The position numbers and the translations under genes were made by a program. Below the pieces are notes generated by a model. That model was not told the origin of the DNA and did not search any database. It saw nothing but the letters and a program-made list of their open reading frames with translations. This document shows, piece by piece, positions 16,439 to 26,232 of a stretch of 64,000 bases of DNA (within the stretch, counting starts at the first letter, position 1; each line of letters opens with the position of its first letter). This stretch comes from Streptomyces sp. BHT-5-2 (GTDB lineage Bacteria > Actinomycetota > Actinomycetes > Streptomycetales > Streptomycetaceae), in assembly GCF_019774615.1 (NCBI RefSeq), contig NZ_CP081496.1, positions 5,208,001-5,272,000 on the forward strand, given 5' to 3'.

Positions 16439-16987
16439 ATGAACGCACACGACACCGCGACCACCGCCCCGGCCACCCCCGCCGTGCCCACCGCTCCCGC
16501 CGCCGAGGCCGCCCGGCCCGCCATGGAACAACAGCTCCGGCGCCTCACCGACCGCGCCGACATCACCGACCTGCTGGACCGCTATCTGCGCTCCCTGGAC
16601 GAGGGGGTCTTCGACGAGGCGTGGGGCCGCGCCTTCTACGCCGAGGACGCCACGGCCGAGATGCCCCTCGGCACGGTCCGCGGCCGGGAGGCGATCGTGG
16701 CGCGCATCCGGGAGGGGATGGCGCTCTTCGACCGGACCGTGCACCTGGGCGGCAACCCCGTCGTCGAGATCGACGGCGACCGGGCCACCGTCCGCGGCGG
16801 CCAGCTGAGCACCCATGTCCTGGCGGACGGGTCCGAGGCCCTCTTCGTCTCGGGCGGCCACGCGGAGACCGAGCTGGTCCGGACCCCGGACGGCTGGCGG
16901 ATCGCCGCCTCCGCGCTCCGCGTCGTATGGACCCGGGGCACTCCGCCGCGCCTGCCGGCGGGCATGGGGCCGAAGGCCGACGCGTAG
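16439..16987 (+). CDS. SnoaL-like / nuclear transport factor 2-like protein
   Basis: A 182-residue protein. A low-complexity Ala/Pro/Thr start (about 25 residues) precedes an NTF2/SnoaL-fold domain. The domain includes the helix DITDLLDRYLRSLDEGVFDEAW, the FYAEDATAEMP strand, GREAIVARI, and the final TPDGWRIAASALRVVW strand. Such domains serve as small isomerases, hydrolases or ligand binders. No catalytic assignment is possible. The ATG at 16439 falls just after a SoxR/MerR-type promoter with no Shine-Dalgarno, so expression is predicted to be redox- or drug-responsive and probably leaderless. It reads opposite to its neighbours. Confidence 0.8.
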   Translation: MNAHDTATTAPATPAVPTAPAAEAARPAMEQQLRRLTDRADITDLLDRYLRSLDEGVFDEAWGRAFYAEDATAEMPLGTVRGREAIVARIREGMALFDRTVHLGGNPVVEIDGDRATVRGGQLSTHVLADGSEALFVSGGHAETELVRTPDGWRIAASALRVVWTRGTPPRLPAGMGPKADA

Positions 16988-16991
16988 CGCC

Positions 16992-17447
16992 CTAGCGGGG
17001 TGCCCCGGAACCGTAGCGGCGCAGCAGCGGGGAGAGGACCAGGACGGACTTGGTGCGCTCTACGAAGGGTTCGCCGGCGATCCGCTCCAGGACCCGTTCG
17101 AAGTGGCGCATGTCGGAGGCGAAGACCTGCACCAGGGCGTCCGCCTCACCGGTGACGGTGGAGGCGGACGCCACTTCGGGATAGCGCGACAGGCCGCGGT
17201 GGATCGCCTCGGGCGAGGTGTTGCGGCGGCAGAAGATCTCGATGAACCCCTCGGTCTCCCAGCCGAGGGCGGCCGGGTCGACGCGCACCGTGAAACCGGT
17301 GATCGCGCCGTCCGCCCGCAGCCGGTCCACCCGGCGCTTGACCGCCGGTGCGGACAGTCCGACCTCCTGGCCGATGTCCGCGTAGCTGCGGCGGGCGTCC
17401 TCGGCCAGGGCATGGACGATGCGTTCGTCGAGATCGTTCAGTCGCAC
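16992..17447 (-). CDS. Lrp/AsnC family transcriptional regulator
   Basis: A 151-residue feast/famine regulator. The N-terminal helix-turn-helix (about residues 5-60) includes DLDERIVHALAEDARRSYADIGQEVGLSAPAVKRRVDRL. The C-terminal ligand-binding RAM domain (about 65-145) contains the family's GEADALVQVFASDMRHFERVL. The GTG start at 17447 is ten bases after the permease stop, so it is probably co-transcribed with the amino-acid permease. It is the natural candidate to sense an amino acid and bind the CGTTGCGC repeats before both module operons. The effector is unknown. Confidence 0.9.
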   Translation of the reverse strand: MRLNDLDERIVHALAEDARRSYADIGQEVGLSAPAVKRRVDRLRADGAITGFTVRVDPAALGWETEGFIEIFCRRNTSPEAIHRGLSRYPEVASASTVTGEADALVQVFASDMRHFERVLERIAGEPFVERTKSVLVLSPLLRRYGSGAPR

Positions 17448-17457
17448 TGCGGGTGGA

Positions 17458-18927
17458 TCACTTCTCTGCGGTGGCCAATCGGGAGCGGCGCATGCCGTAA
17501 CCGAAGTAGATCACAAGGCCGACCACCATCCAGACACCGAAGACCACCCAGGTCACCGGGCCGAGTTGGGTCATCATGAAGGCACAGAGCAGGAAGCCGA
17601 TCACCGGGAAGACCGGGGAGAACGGGGTGCGGAACGCCCGCGGCATGTCCGGCCGGGTCTTGCGCAGCACGATCACGGCCACGTTGACCAGCGCGAACGC
17701 GAAGAGCGTGCCGATGCTGGTGGCGTCGGCCAGCTCGCCGAGCGGCACTGCGGCGGCGAGCACGCCGCAGAAGAGGCAGACGATCACGGTGTTCACCCGG
17801 GGCACGCCGGTCTTCGGGTGCACCTTGGAGAACGCCTTGGGCACCAGGCGGTCGCGGGACATCGCGAAGAGGATCCGGGTCTGGCCGTAGAGCACGGTCA
17901 GCACGACGCTGGCGATGGCGACGACGGCGCCGAAGGCCAGCAGGACGGACCAGTAGCCCTGACCGGTGACGGACTTGAGGATGCCGGCCAGCGCCGCCTC
18001 CGAGCCCTTGAACTTCTGCCACGGCAGGGCGCCCACGGCGATGGCCGCGACCAGGCAGTACAGGGTGGTGACGATCAACAGCGAGAGCATGATCGCGCGG
18101 GGCAGGTCGCGCTGCGGGTTCTTGGCCTCCTCGCCCGCCGTGGAGGCGGCGTCGAAGCCGATGTAGGAGAAGAACAGGGTGGCGCCGGCGGCGCTGACCC
18201 CCGCCATGCCCATCGGCATGAAGTTGGCGTAGTTGCCGGACTTCACGCCCTGGATCGCGACGCCGCAGAAGAGCAGCAGCGTGACGATCTTGACGACCAC
18301 CATGATGGTGTTGGCCCGGGCGCTCTCCTTGGCGCCGCCCAGCAGGAACGCCATCGCCAGCAGCACCACCAGGAGCGCCGGCAGGTTGAAGTAGCCGCCC
18401 TGGCCCGGCGGCGCGGAGAGCGCGTCGGGGATGGTGAAGCCCAGCGTCCCGGCGAGGAACTCGTTGAGGTACTGGCCCCAGCCGACCGCGACGGCGGCGA
18501 CCGAGACGCCGTACTCCAGGATCAGGCACCAGCCGCAGACCCAGGCGACCAGCTCGCCGAGGGTGGCGTAGGCGTAGGAGTAGGACGAGCCGGAGACCGG
18601 GATGGTGCCGGCCAGCTCGGCGTAGGAGAGCGCGGAGAACAGCGCGGTGATGCCGGCGAGGACGAAGGACAGCACGACCGCCGGGCCGGCGTCCGGGACG
18701 GCCTCGCCGAGGACCACGAAGATGCCGGTGCCGAGCGTGGCACCGATGCTGATCATGGTCAGCTGCCAGACGCCCATCGAGCGGCGGAGCGTGCCCCCCT
18801 CGCCCTGACCGCCCTCGGCGACCAGCCGTTCGACCGGTTTGCGGCGCAGCAGCCGGGTGGCGACTCCGCCGGCGGGCGGCGGGGAATAGCTGTCCCCGGG
18901 GGGCGGGGCGGCGCCGTTCTCCAACAC
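17458..18927 (-). CDS. APC-superfamily amino acid permease (CAT/YfnA-like)
   Basis: A 489-residue amino-acid/polyamine/organocation transporter with about 12 to 14 membrane segments. The first helix carries the unwound substrate-binding motif GATLGTGIFVVLGEA, and helix 3 carries SGSSYSYAYATLGE. The hydrophilic loop LRRKPVERLVAEGGQGEGGTLRRSMG before helix 1 and the overall pattern fit the cationic amino acid transporter branch. I chose GTG 18927 (VLENGAAPPP) for its AAGGAG site. A longer frame to 19074 crosses the upstream region. It sits directly before the lrp-type gene and near the monooxygenase-amidase pair, so it probably imports their substrate. Confidence 0.88.
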   Translation of the reverse strand: MLENGAAPPPGDSYSPPPAGGVATRLLRRKPVERLVAEGGQGEGGTLRRSMGVWQLTMISIGATLGTGIFVVLGEAVPDAGPAVVLSFVLAGITALFSALSYAELAGTIPVSGSSYSYAYATLGELVAWVCGWCLILEYGVSVAAVAVGWGQYLNEFLAGTLGFTIPDALSAPPGQGGYFNLPALLVVLLAMAFLLGGAKESARANTIMVVVKIVTLLLFCGVAIQGVKSGNYANFMPMGMAGVSAAGATLFFSYIGFDAASTAGEEAKNPQRDLPRAIMLSLLIVTTLYCLVAAIAVGALPWQKFKGSEAALAGILKSVTGQGYWSVLLAFGAVVAIASVVLTVLYGQTRILFAMSRDRLVPKAFSKVHPKTGVPRVNTVIVCLFCGVLAAAVPLGELADATSIGTLFAFALVNVAVIVLRKTRPDMPRAFRTPFSPVFPVIGFLLCAFMMTQLGPVTWVVFGVWMVVGLVIYFGYGMRRSRLATAEK

Positions 18928-19209
18928 AGGGGGCTCCTTCGTCGCTGCCGGTCGGGCTGACACGTTCCGGCACATTCCGGTGACGGGACCACGGCGGCCG
19001 GGCAGGCAGGACGAACCACCCTGCAGCAGGAGACCGCCGAGCAGACGGTCTCCGCCACTCCACGTACAGCGCATGACCTTACGGCCCCTCGTTCACCCGC
19101 CGTAATGCAGCTTCCTTGCGCAACAGCGGTGGAACGTTGCGCACAGCCGAGAAGAGCGGCGGAACGTTGCGCTCCACCCAGTGAATCACGACCCTGCCCG
19201 AAGAACGCG
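18928..19209. promoter_or_regulatory. Upstream region of the permease operon with CGTTGCGC repeats
   Basis: GGAACGTTGCGC occurs twice exactly (19131-19142 and 19161-19172; 30-bp period). A palindromic TTGCGCAA lies at 19116-19123. Together they suggest a GTTGCGCAAC-type site for the neighbouring Lrp-like regulator, matching the repeats before the nitrilase operon. This 352-bp gene-free gap (18928-19279) also contains the guaB1 terminator. No gene is seen in it. Confidence 0.65.
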
Positions 19210-19242
19210 ACCGGCCCCGCACCAGGTCGGTGCGGGGCCGGT
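19210..19242 (-). terminator. guaB1 terminator hairpin
   Basis: ACCGGCCCCGCACC (19210-19223) and GGTGCGGGGCCGGT (19229-19242) pair perfectly over 14 bp around a 5-base loop, 38 bp after the guaB1 stop on the minus strand. There is no U-tract. Confidence 0.75.
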
Positions 19243-19279
19243 GAGCGGCGGGTACGGAGCCTTCGGCGGGCTCCCCGGG

Positions 19280-20743
19280 TCAGCTCCAGCTGTTGTGCAG
19301 CGGCTTGCCCTCGGCGTAGCCGGCGGCGCTCTGGACGCCGACCACGGCCTTCTCCGCGAACTCCTCCAGGGAGGCCGCGCCGGCGTAGGTGCAGGAGCTG
19401 CGGACGCCCGCGATGATCGAGTCCACGAGGTCCTCGACGCCGGGCCGGGCCTGGTCGATGAACATCCGGGAGGTGGAGATGCCCTCCTCGAACAGCGCCT
19501 TGCGGGCGCGGTCGTAGGCCGACTCCTCGCTGGTGCGGTTGCGCACCGCACGCGCCGAGGCCATCCCGAAGCTCTCCTTGTACGGCCGGCCCTCGGCGGT
19601 GTGCTGGAGGTCGCCGGGCGACTCCAGGGTGCCGGCGAACCACGAGCCGATCATGACGTTGGACGCGCCCGCGGCCAGCGCCATGGCCACGTCGCGGGGG
19701 TGCCGGACACCGCCGTCGGCCCAGACGTGCTTGCCGTACTTGCGGGCCTCGGCGGCGCACTCCAGCACCGCGGAGAACTGCGGACGGCCCACGCCGGTCA
19801 TCATGCGGGTGGTGCACATCGCGCCCGGGCCGACACCGACCTTGATGATGTCCGCGCCGGCCTCGATGAGGTCGCGCACACCGGAGGCGGCGACGATGTT
19901 GCCCGCGACGATCGGGACCTGCGGGTCCAGCGCCCGGACCGCCTTGATCGCGCTGATCATCGACTCCTGGTGGCCGTGCGCGGTGTCCACGACGAGGGTG
20001 TCCACACCGGCGTCCAGCAGCGCCTTGGCCTTGCCGGCCACGTCGCCGTTGATGCCCACGGCGGCGGCGATCCGCAGCTTGCCGTCGGCGTCGGTGGCGG
20101 GGGTGTACAGGGTGGCGCGCAGCGCGCCCTTGCGGGTCAGGATGCCGACCAGCATGCCGTCCGCGTCGACCGCGGGGGCCAGCTTGCGGTTGGCGGCGTC
20201 GAGGCGGTTGAACGCCTCGCGGGGGTCGATGTCCGCGTCCAGGACCAGCAGGTCCTTGGACATGACCTCGGCCACCTGCGTGAAGCGGTCCACGCCGGCC
20301 AGGTCGTGCTCGGTGACGACGCCGACCGGCCGGCCGCCCTCGACCACGATGCCCGCACCGTGCGCCCGCTTGGGCAGCAGCGACAGCGCGTCCGCCACGG
20401 TGGAGACCGGGGAGAGCACGATCGGGGTGTCCAGCACCAGGTGGCGCTGCTTGACCCAGGTGATGACGTCGGTGACGACGTCGATCGGGATGTCCTGCGG
20501 GATCACGACCAGACCACCGCGGCGGGCCATGGTCTCGGCCATACGGCGGCCGGCGATCGCCGTCATGTTGGCGACCACGAGCGGGATGGTCGTGCCGGAG
20601 CCGTCGCGCGAGGCGAGGTCCACGGCCTGGCGGGAGCCCACCGACGAGCGGCCGGGCACCATGAAGACATCGTCGTAGGTCAGGTCGTAGGGCACCGAAG
20701 AACTCTCTTCGAGGGCGCCGTTCTTCGGATTGAGGAATCGCAT
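19280..20743 (-). CDS. guaB1: GuaB1, IMP dehydrogenase-like / GMP reductase-type enzyme
   Basis: A 487-residue IMPDH/GMPR-family TIM barrel with an inserted pair of CBS domains (about residues 95-215). The catalytic loop is GVGPGAMCTTRMMTGVGRPQ, containing the nucleophilic Cys, and the phosphate-binding segment follows ADGGVRHPRDVAMAL. Actinobacterial GuaB1 proteins were long annotated as IMP dehydrogenases, but the mycobacterial one is reported to be a GMP reductase, making IMP from GMP for purine salvage. ATG 20743 was taken over 20776. The bases TATCCT six before it look like a leaderless -10. The assignment between the two activities rests on the family, not on a residue I can prove here. 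Confidence 0.85.
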   Translation of the reverse strand: MRFLNPKNGALEESSSVPYDLTYDDVFMVPGRSSVGSRQAVDLASRDGSGTTIPLVVANMTAIAGRRMAETMARRGGLVVIPQDIPIDVVTDVITWVKQRHLVLDTPIVLSPVSTVADALSLLPKRAHGAGIVVEGGRPVGVVTEHDLAGVDRFTQVAEVMSKDLLVLDADIDPREAFNRLDAANRKLAPAVDADGMLVGILTRKGALRATLYTPATDADGKLRIAAAVGINGDVAGKAKALLDAGVDTLVVDTAHGHQESMISAIKAVRALDPQVPIVAGNIVAASGVRDLIEAGADIIKVGVGPGAMCTTRMMTGVGRPQFSAVLECAAEARKYGKHVWADGGVRHPRDVAMALAAGASNVMIGSWFAGTLESPGDLQHTAEGRPYKESFGMASARAVRNRTSEESAYDRARKALFEEGISTSRMFIDQARPGVEDLVDSIIAGVRSSCTYAGAASLEEFAEKAVVGVQSAAGYAEGKPLHNSWS

Positions 20744-20903
20744 ACCACCAGGATACGGGCCCTGACCAGGACTCATGTGATGGTCCTACGGCCACCCGGC
20801 GCGGTGTGTGCGATCCGCCAAGGCGCCGTCCGCCCACCGGGACGCCGGCTCACCGGCCGCGTCCGCGGCGTCGCGGAACGGCGCCCCGCGGGCGGGGCCG
20901 GGG

Positions 20904-21347
20904 CTACGCCCCCTGCCGGCCGCGCCCGCCGGCCATGACGACCGCGAGCCCGGTGTCGGTGTCCCGCCAGTAGCCGACGGTGTCCGCCAGCACGCCCTCG
21001 ACCACGGACCAGTCCTCCGGGACGGCGGTCGCGTACTCCTGCCAGCCGGTGACGACCAGCAGCCGGCCGCGGGCCGGCGGCAGCCATGACAGGTCGGTCA
21101 GGCAGTCGGCCAGGGCGTCCCAGTTGTGGCCGAAGTACCCGGGGAAGTCCAGGGCGTCCGCGCAGCGGTCCAGGAACGCGGCCTTGTCGGCGGCCCCGGC
21201 GAGGTCCAGGGCCGCGGCGTGCCAGCCCGCGGCCCGGGCGGCGGCCAGGGCGTCCGCCACCGGGCGGTCGGCCGGCCAGGGCAGCACCCCCGCCGGCGTC
21301 CGCCCGTCGAGCACCGCGGCCAGTGCCGGGGGCACCTCGGGGCTCAC
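20904..21347 (-). CDS. Barstar-family RNase inhibitor
   Basis: A 147-residue protein with the barstar fold signature in its second half: DRCADALDFPGYFGHNWDALADCLTDLSWL. The FPxYFGxNWDAL block is the RNase-contacting region of barstar. A roughly 40-residue N-terminal extension is unassigned. The GTG at 21347 overlaps the stop of the upstream RNase gene as GTGA, so toxin and inhibitor are made together. It should bind and block the neighbouring barnase-like enzyme in the cytoplasm before export. Some barstar-like proteins have lost their partner; here the partner is adjacent. Confidence 0.88.
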   Translation of the reverse strand: MSPEVPPALAAVLDGRTPAGVLPWPADRPVADALAAARAAGWHAAALDLAGAADKAAFLDRCADALDFPGYFGHNWDALADCLTDLSWLPPARGRLLVVTGWQEYATAVPEDWSVVEGVLADTVGYWRDTDTGLAVVMAGGRGRQGA

Positions 21348-21814
21348 CGGAGCACCGCCTGGAAGCTCTTGTAGTGGTCGCCGGTGTAGAAGATCTCGTG
21401 GTGGCCGCCGGTGATCAGGCGGCGGGCGCCGCGGTTCTTCGCACCGGGGGTGTCGACCGTGTACTCGTGGTAGTAGCCGCGCGGCTCGGCGGGCAGCCGC
21501 TTCTCGTAGTTGCCGAAGACGGTGCCGTCCTTGGGGTACGGGAACGGCCCGCCGGCGTCGATGAGCTTCAGGGTGCGGCGGGCCTCGGCGGGCAGCCGGT
21601 CGGCCGGGACGGTCGGCAGGCCCTTCGCCCAGCCCGGTGCGGCGCCGCCGGAGGACCGGCCGCCGGCCGTGGCGGTCGCGGACGGCCGGTGCGAGGAAGC
21701 CGAACTCCCCTTGCCGTCACCGCCGGTGGAACATCCGGTCAGGACGAGGAGCAGCGCGGCGAGCAGCGCGCCGAGGACGGCGGCGGCCCGGCGCGGCGCG
21801 GTGTGGATCAGCAT
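21344..21814 (-). CDS. Lipoprotein guanyl-specific ribonuclease (barnase/RNase Sa family)
   Basis: A 156-residue exported protein. The signal peptide (about 1-28) ends in the lipobox LVLTGC. A Ser/Thr/Gly-rich linker to about residue 60 precedes a microbial RNase N1/T1-like domain. The catalytic residues expected for RNase Sa are visible: Glu in YYHEYTV, Arg in GARRLITGG and His in FYTGDHYKSF. It likely cleaves RNA after guanosine outside the cell, or anchored to the outer face of the membrane. It overlaps the barstar gene by 4 bp. Membrane anchoring by a lipobox is unusual for this otherwise freely secreted family. Confidence 0.87.
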   Translation of the reverse strand: MLIHTAPRRAAAVLGALLAALLLVLTGCSTGGDGKGSSASSHRPSATATAGGRSSGGAAPGWAKGLPTVPADRLPAEARRTLKLIDAGGPFPYPKDGTVFGNYEKRLPAEPRGYYHEYTVDTPGAKNRGARRLITGGHHEIFYTGDHYKSFQAVLR

Positions 21815-21875
21815 GCGCCGATGCTGTCACAGCCGCGCGCCGGCTGCTCGCCGGCAGACGCACCGTACCGCGCGC

Positions 21876-22892
21876 TCACTTCCCGTCGGGGTCCGCCCGG
21901 TCGAGCGCCGGCCGCGGGCCGGGGCCGGTCTCCAGCAGCAGGTGGTCGGCGGCCGCGGTGTCCGTCACCAGGCTCGTCACCAGGCCGGAGCGGAGCACCG
22001 CGCCGATCGCCGCGGCCTTGCGCCGGCCACCGGCGATCGCCACCACCTCGGGAATGCGGCGCAGCCGGTCCGCCTCGACGGTGATGCAGCGCTCGCCCAG
22101 ATCGCGGCCGATGCGCCGCCCCTCGGCGTCGAAGAGGTGCGCGGACATCTCGGCGGCCGCGCCCAGCGAGGCGTAGTGCTCGCGCTCCTCCTCCGACAGC
22201 ATGTCGTAGACGGTCGAGACGCCGGGCTCCCACGAGCCGATGGAGACGCAGGCGACGGTGACCTTGTCGAAGTACTCGAAGGCGCGGGCGATGCCGGTCT
22301 GGCCGCGCAGCGCGGCGGCGGTCGCCGAGTCGGGCAGCAGCATCGGCGCGTAGATCGGGTGCGCCTCGCCTCCGGAGACGTCGGCCGCGCGGCGGACCGC
22401 CTCGACCGAGCCGCGGTCGGCGGTGCCGGCGTCGTAGACCCCGGTCAACTGGACGACGGTGCACGGCGGCAGCCGGTGCAGCGCGGCCGCCATGTGGATC
22501 GTCGAGCGGCCCCAGGCGAGGCCCAGCACATCGCCCTCGGCGACGAGCTCCCCGAGGAGGTCGGCCGCCACCTCGCCGAGGTTCTCCGGGTCGGCGGCGT
22601 CCTCCGAAGCGTCCGCGGGCGATTCGACGACGACCGCGTGCCGCAGGCCGTAGCGGGCACGCAGGGCGTCGGAGCGCTCCGCGTCGAGTTCGGAGGGCAC
22701 CCGGATCTCGATCCGTACGAGATCACGCTCCAGGGCCGTCTCCAGGACGCGGGCGACCTTGAAGCGGCTGACGCCGAACTCCTCCGCGATCTGGATCTTG
22801 GACTTGCCCTCGAGATAGAAGCGGCGGGCCATGGCCGCGGCCTGCACCAGCTCGGCGGGGCCCATTCCGGACTGCGGGCGGCTGGCTACCAC
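21876..22892 (-). CDS. SorC/DeoR-type sugar-binding transcriptional regulator
   Basis: A 338-residue regulator. The N-terminal helix-turn-helix (about 30-65) includes GKSKIQIAEEFGVSRFKVARVLETA. A C-terminal SorC sugar-phosphate-binding domain (phosphosugar-isomerase-like fold) contains GDVLGLAWGRSTIHMAAAL and VVAIAGGRRKAAAIGAVL. I chose GTG 22892 (VVASRPQSG) because GGGGAG lies six bases upstream. The ATG at 22934 sits directly against GAAAGG and is less likely. Regulators of this kind sense phosphorylated sugars. The closest gene is rpe, so a pentose-phosphate-linked signal is possible but unproven. Confidence 0.88.
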   Translation of the reverse strand: MVASRPQSGMGPAELVQAAAMARRFYLEGKSKIQIAEEFGVSRFKVARVLETALERDLVRIEIRVPSELDAERSDALRARYGLRHAVVVESPADASEDAADPENLGEVAADLLGELVAEGDVLGLAWGRSTIHMAAALHRLPPCTVVQLTGVYDAGTADRGSVEAVRRAADVSGGEAHPIYAPMLLPDSATAAALRGQTGIARAFEYFDKVTVACVSIGSWEPGVSTVYDMLSEEEREHYASLGAAAEMSAHLFDAEGRRIGRDLGERCITVEADRLRRIPEVVAIAGGRRKAAAIGAVLRSGLVTSLVTDTAAADHLLLETGPGPRPALDRADPDGK

Positions 22893-23073
22893 GAATTTCT
22901 CCCCTTTTGCGCATCTGATCGAGTCTTTGCTCATCCTTTCAGAAACCCGAGGTGTACGGGGACCAAGACCGGCACGACGGGCATGAACGCTCGGTAGCCA
23001 CCAGGTCAACCGATGGCACGTGACATACCCGACGGGCCGGCCCCGAAGCCCCGTACGGGCCGGGCCGACTCGA

Positions 23074-23754
23074 TCAGTGGGCGCAGCCCCAGCTCGCGGC
23101 CGTCGCCGCCTCGGCCTTCTCCCGCAGGTCGCGGACGGCCTTGGCCGGGTCGTCCGCCCCGTACACCGCGGAGCCGGCCACGAACACGTCGGCGCCGGCC
23201 TCCGCACACCGCTCGATGGTCTCCGCGGAGACCCCGCCGTCCACCTGGAGCCACATCTGCAGGCCGTGCCGCGAGATCAGCTCCCGGGTGCGGCGGATCT
23301 TCGGCAGCATGATGTCCAGGAACGCCTGACCGCCGAAGCCGGGCTCGACGGTCATGATCAGCAGCATGTCCAGCTCGGGCAGCAGGTCCTCGTACGGCTC
23401 GATCGGCGTGGCCGGCTTCAGTGCCATCGACGCCCGCGCGCCCTTGGCCCGGATCTCCCGCGCCAGCCGGACCGGCGCCCCGGCCGCCTCCGCGTGGAAG
23501 GTGACCGAACCGGCCCCGGCCTCCACGTACTGCGGCGCCCAGCGGTCCGGGTCCTCGATCATCAGGTGCAGGTCGAGGGGGGTCTCCGTCGCCCTGCTCA
23601 GCGACTCGACGATCGGCACGCCGAGGGTGAGGTTGGGGACGAAGTGGTTGTCCATCACGTCGACATGGAGCCAGTCGGCGCCCTCGACGGACTTCGCCTC
23701 CTCGGCGAGGCGGGCGAAGTCGGCGGACAGGATGCTGGGGTTGATCAAGGCCAT
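23074..23754 (-). CDS. rpe: Ribulose-phosphate 3-epimerase
   Basis: Interconverts ribulose 5-phosphate and xylulose 5-phosphate in the pentose phosphate pathway. The 226-residue TIM barrel begins MALINPSILSADFARL and has the metal-ligand segment LHVDVMDNHFVPNLTLG. The loop VEPGFGGQAF and the phosphate-binding QVDGGVSAETIERCAEAGAD follow. ATG 23754 was chosen over a longer frame to 23832, which has no family support. CATACT six bases before the ATG could be the -10 of a short-leader transcript. The SorC-type regulator is the next gene in the same direction. Confidence 0.97.
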   Translation of the reverse strand: MALINPSILSADFARLAEEAKSVEGADWLHVDVMDNHFVPNLTLGVPIVESLSRATETPLDLHLMIEDPDRWAPQYVEAGAGSVTFHAEAAGAPVRLAREIRAKGARASMALKPATPIEPYEDLLPELDMLLIMTVEPGFGGQAFLDIMLPKIRRTRELISRHGLQMWLQVDGGVSAETIERCAEAGADVFVAGSAVYGADDPAKAVRDLREKAEAATAASWGCAH

Positions 23755-23899
23755 GCCCCCAGTATGGCGGTCCGCCCCCGGCCGGGCCGCGGCGGGCCGC
23801 GAGACCCCCGTCACCCCGGGTCCGGCACACACCGGGCCGCACCGGCCGGACGCGCGGCCCGGCCGGGGCGGACGAGGTGGTGCCGAGGTGGTGCGGCGG

Positions 23900-26122
<2,223 letters not shown>

Positions 26123-26157
26123 CGGGTACTCCGCTCCATCCACGTCTCAAATATTGC

Positions 26158-26197
26158 TCGACGTCAAGATATCAAGATTCCTCGACATCAAGATATC
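26158..26197 (-). promoter_or_regulatory. Direct repeats upstream of icd
   Basis: CTCGACGTCAAGATATC (26158-26174) and CTCGACATCAAGATATC (26181-26197) differ at one of 17 positions and have a 23-bp period. Each core (CTCGAC-TCAAG) is a pseudo-palindrome of the kind bound by MarR-family dimers. They sit 36-75 bp before the icd start in an A+T-rich patch, so they probably overlap its promoter. Streptomyces TamR controls isocitrate dehydrogenase genes; whether these are its sites is inference. Confidence 0.6.
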
Positions 26198-26232
26198 TCG
26201 TGCGCCGACCGGGCCGGCCGGCGGGCGCCGGC

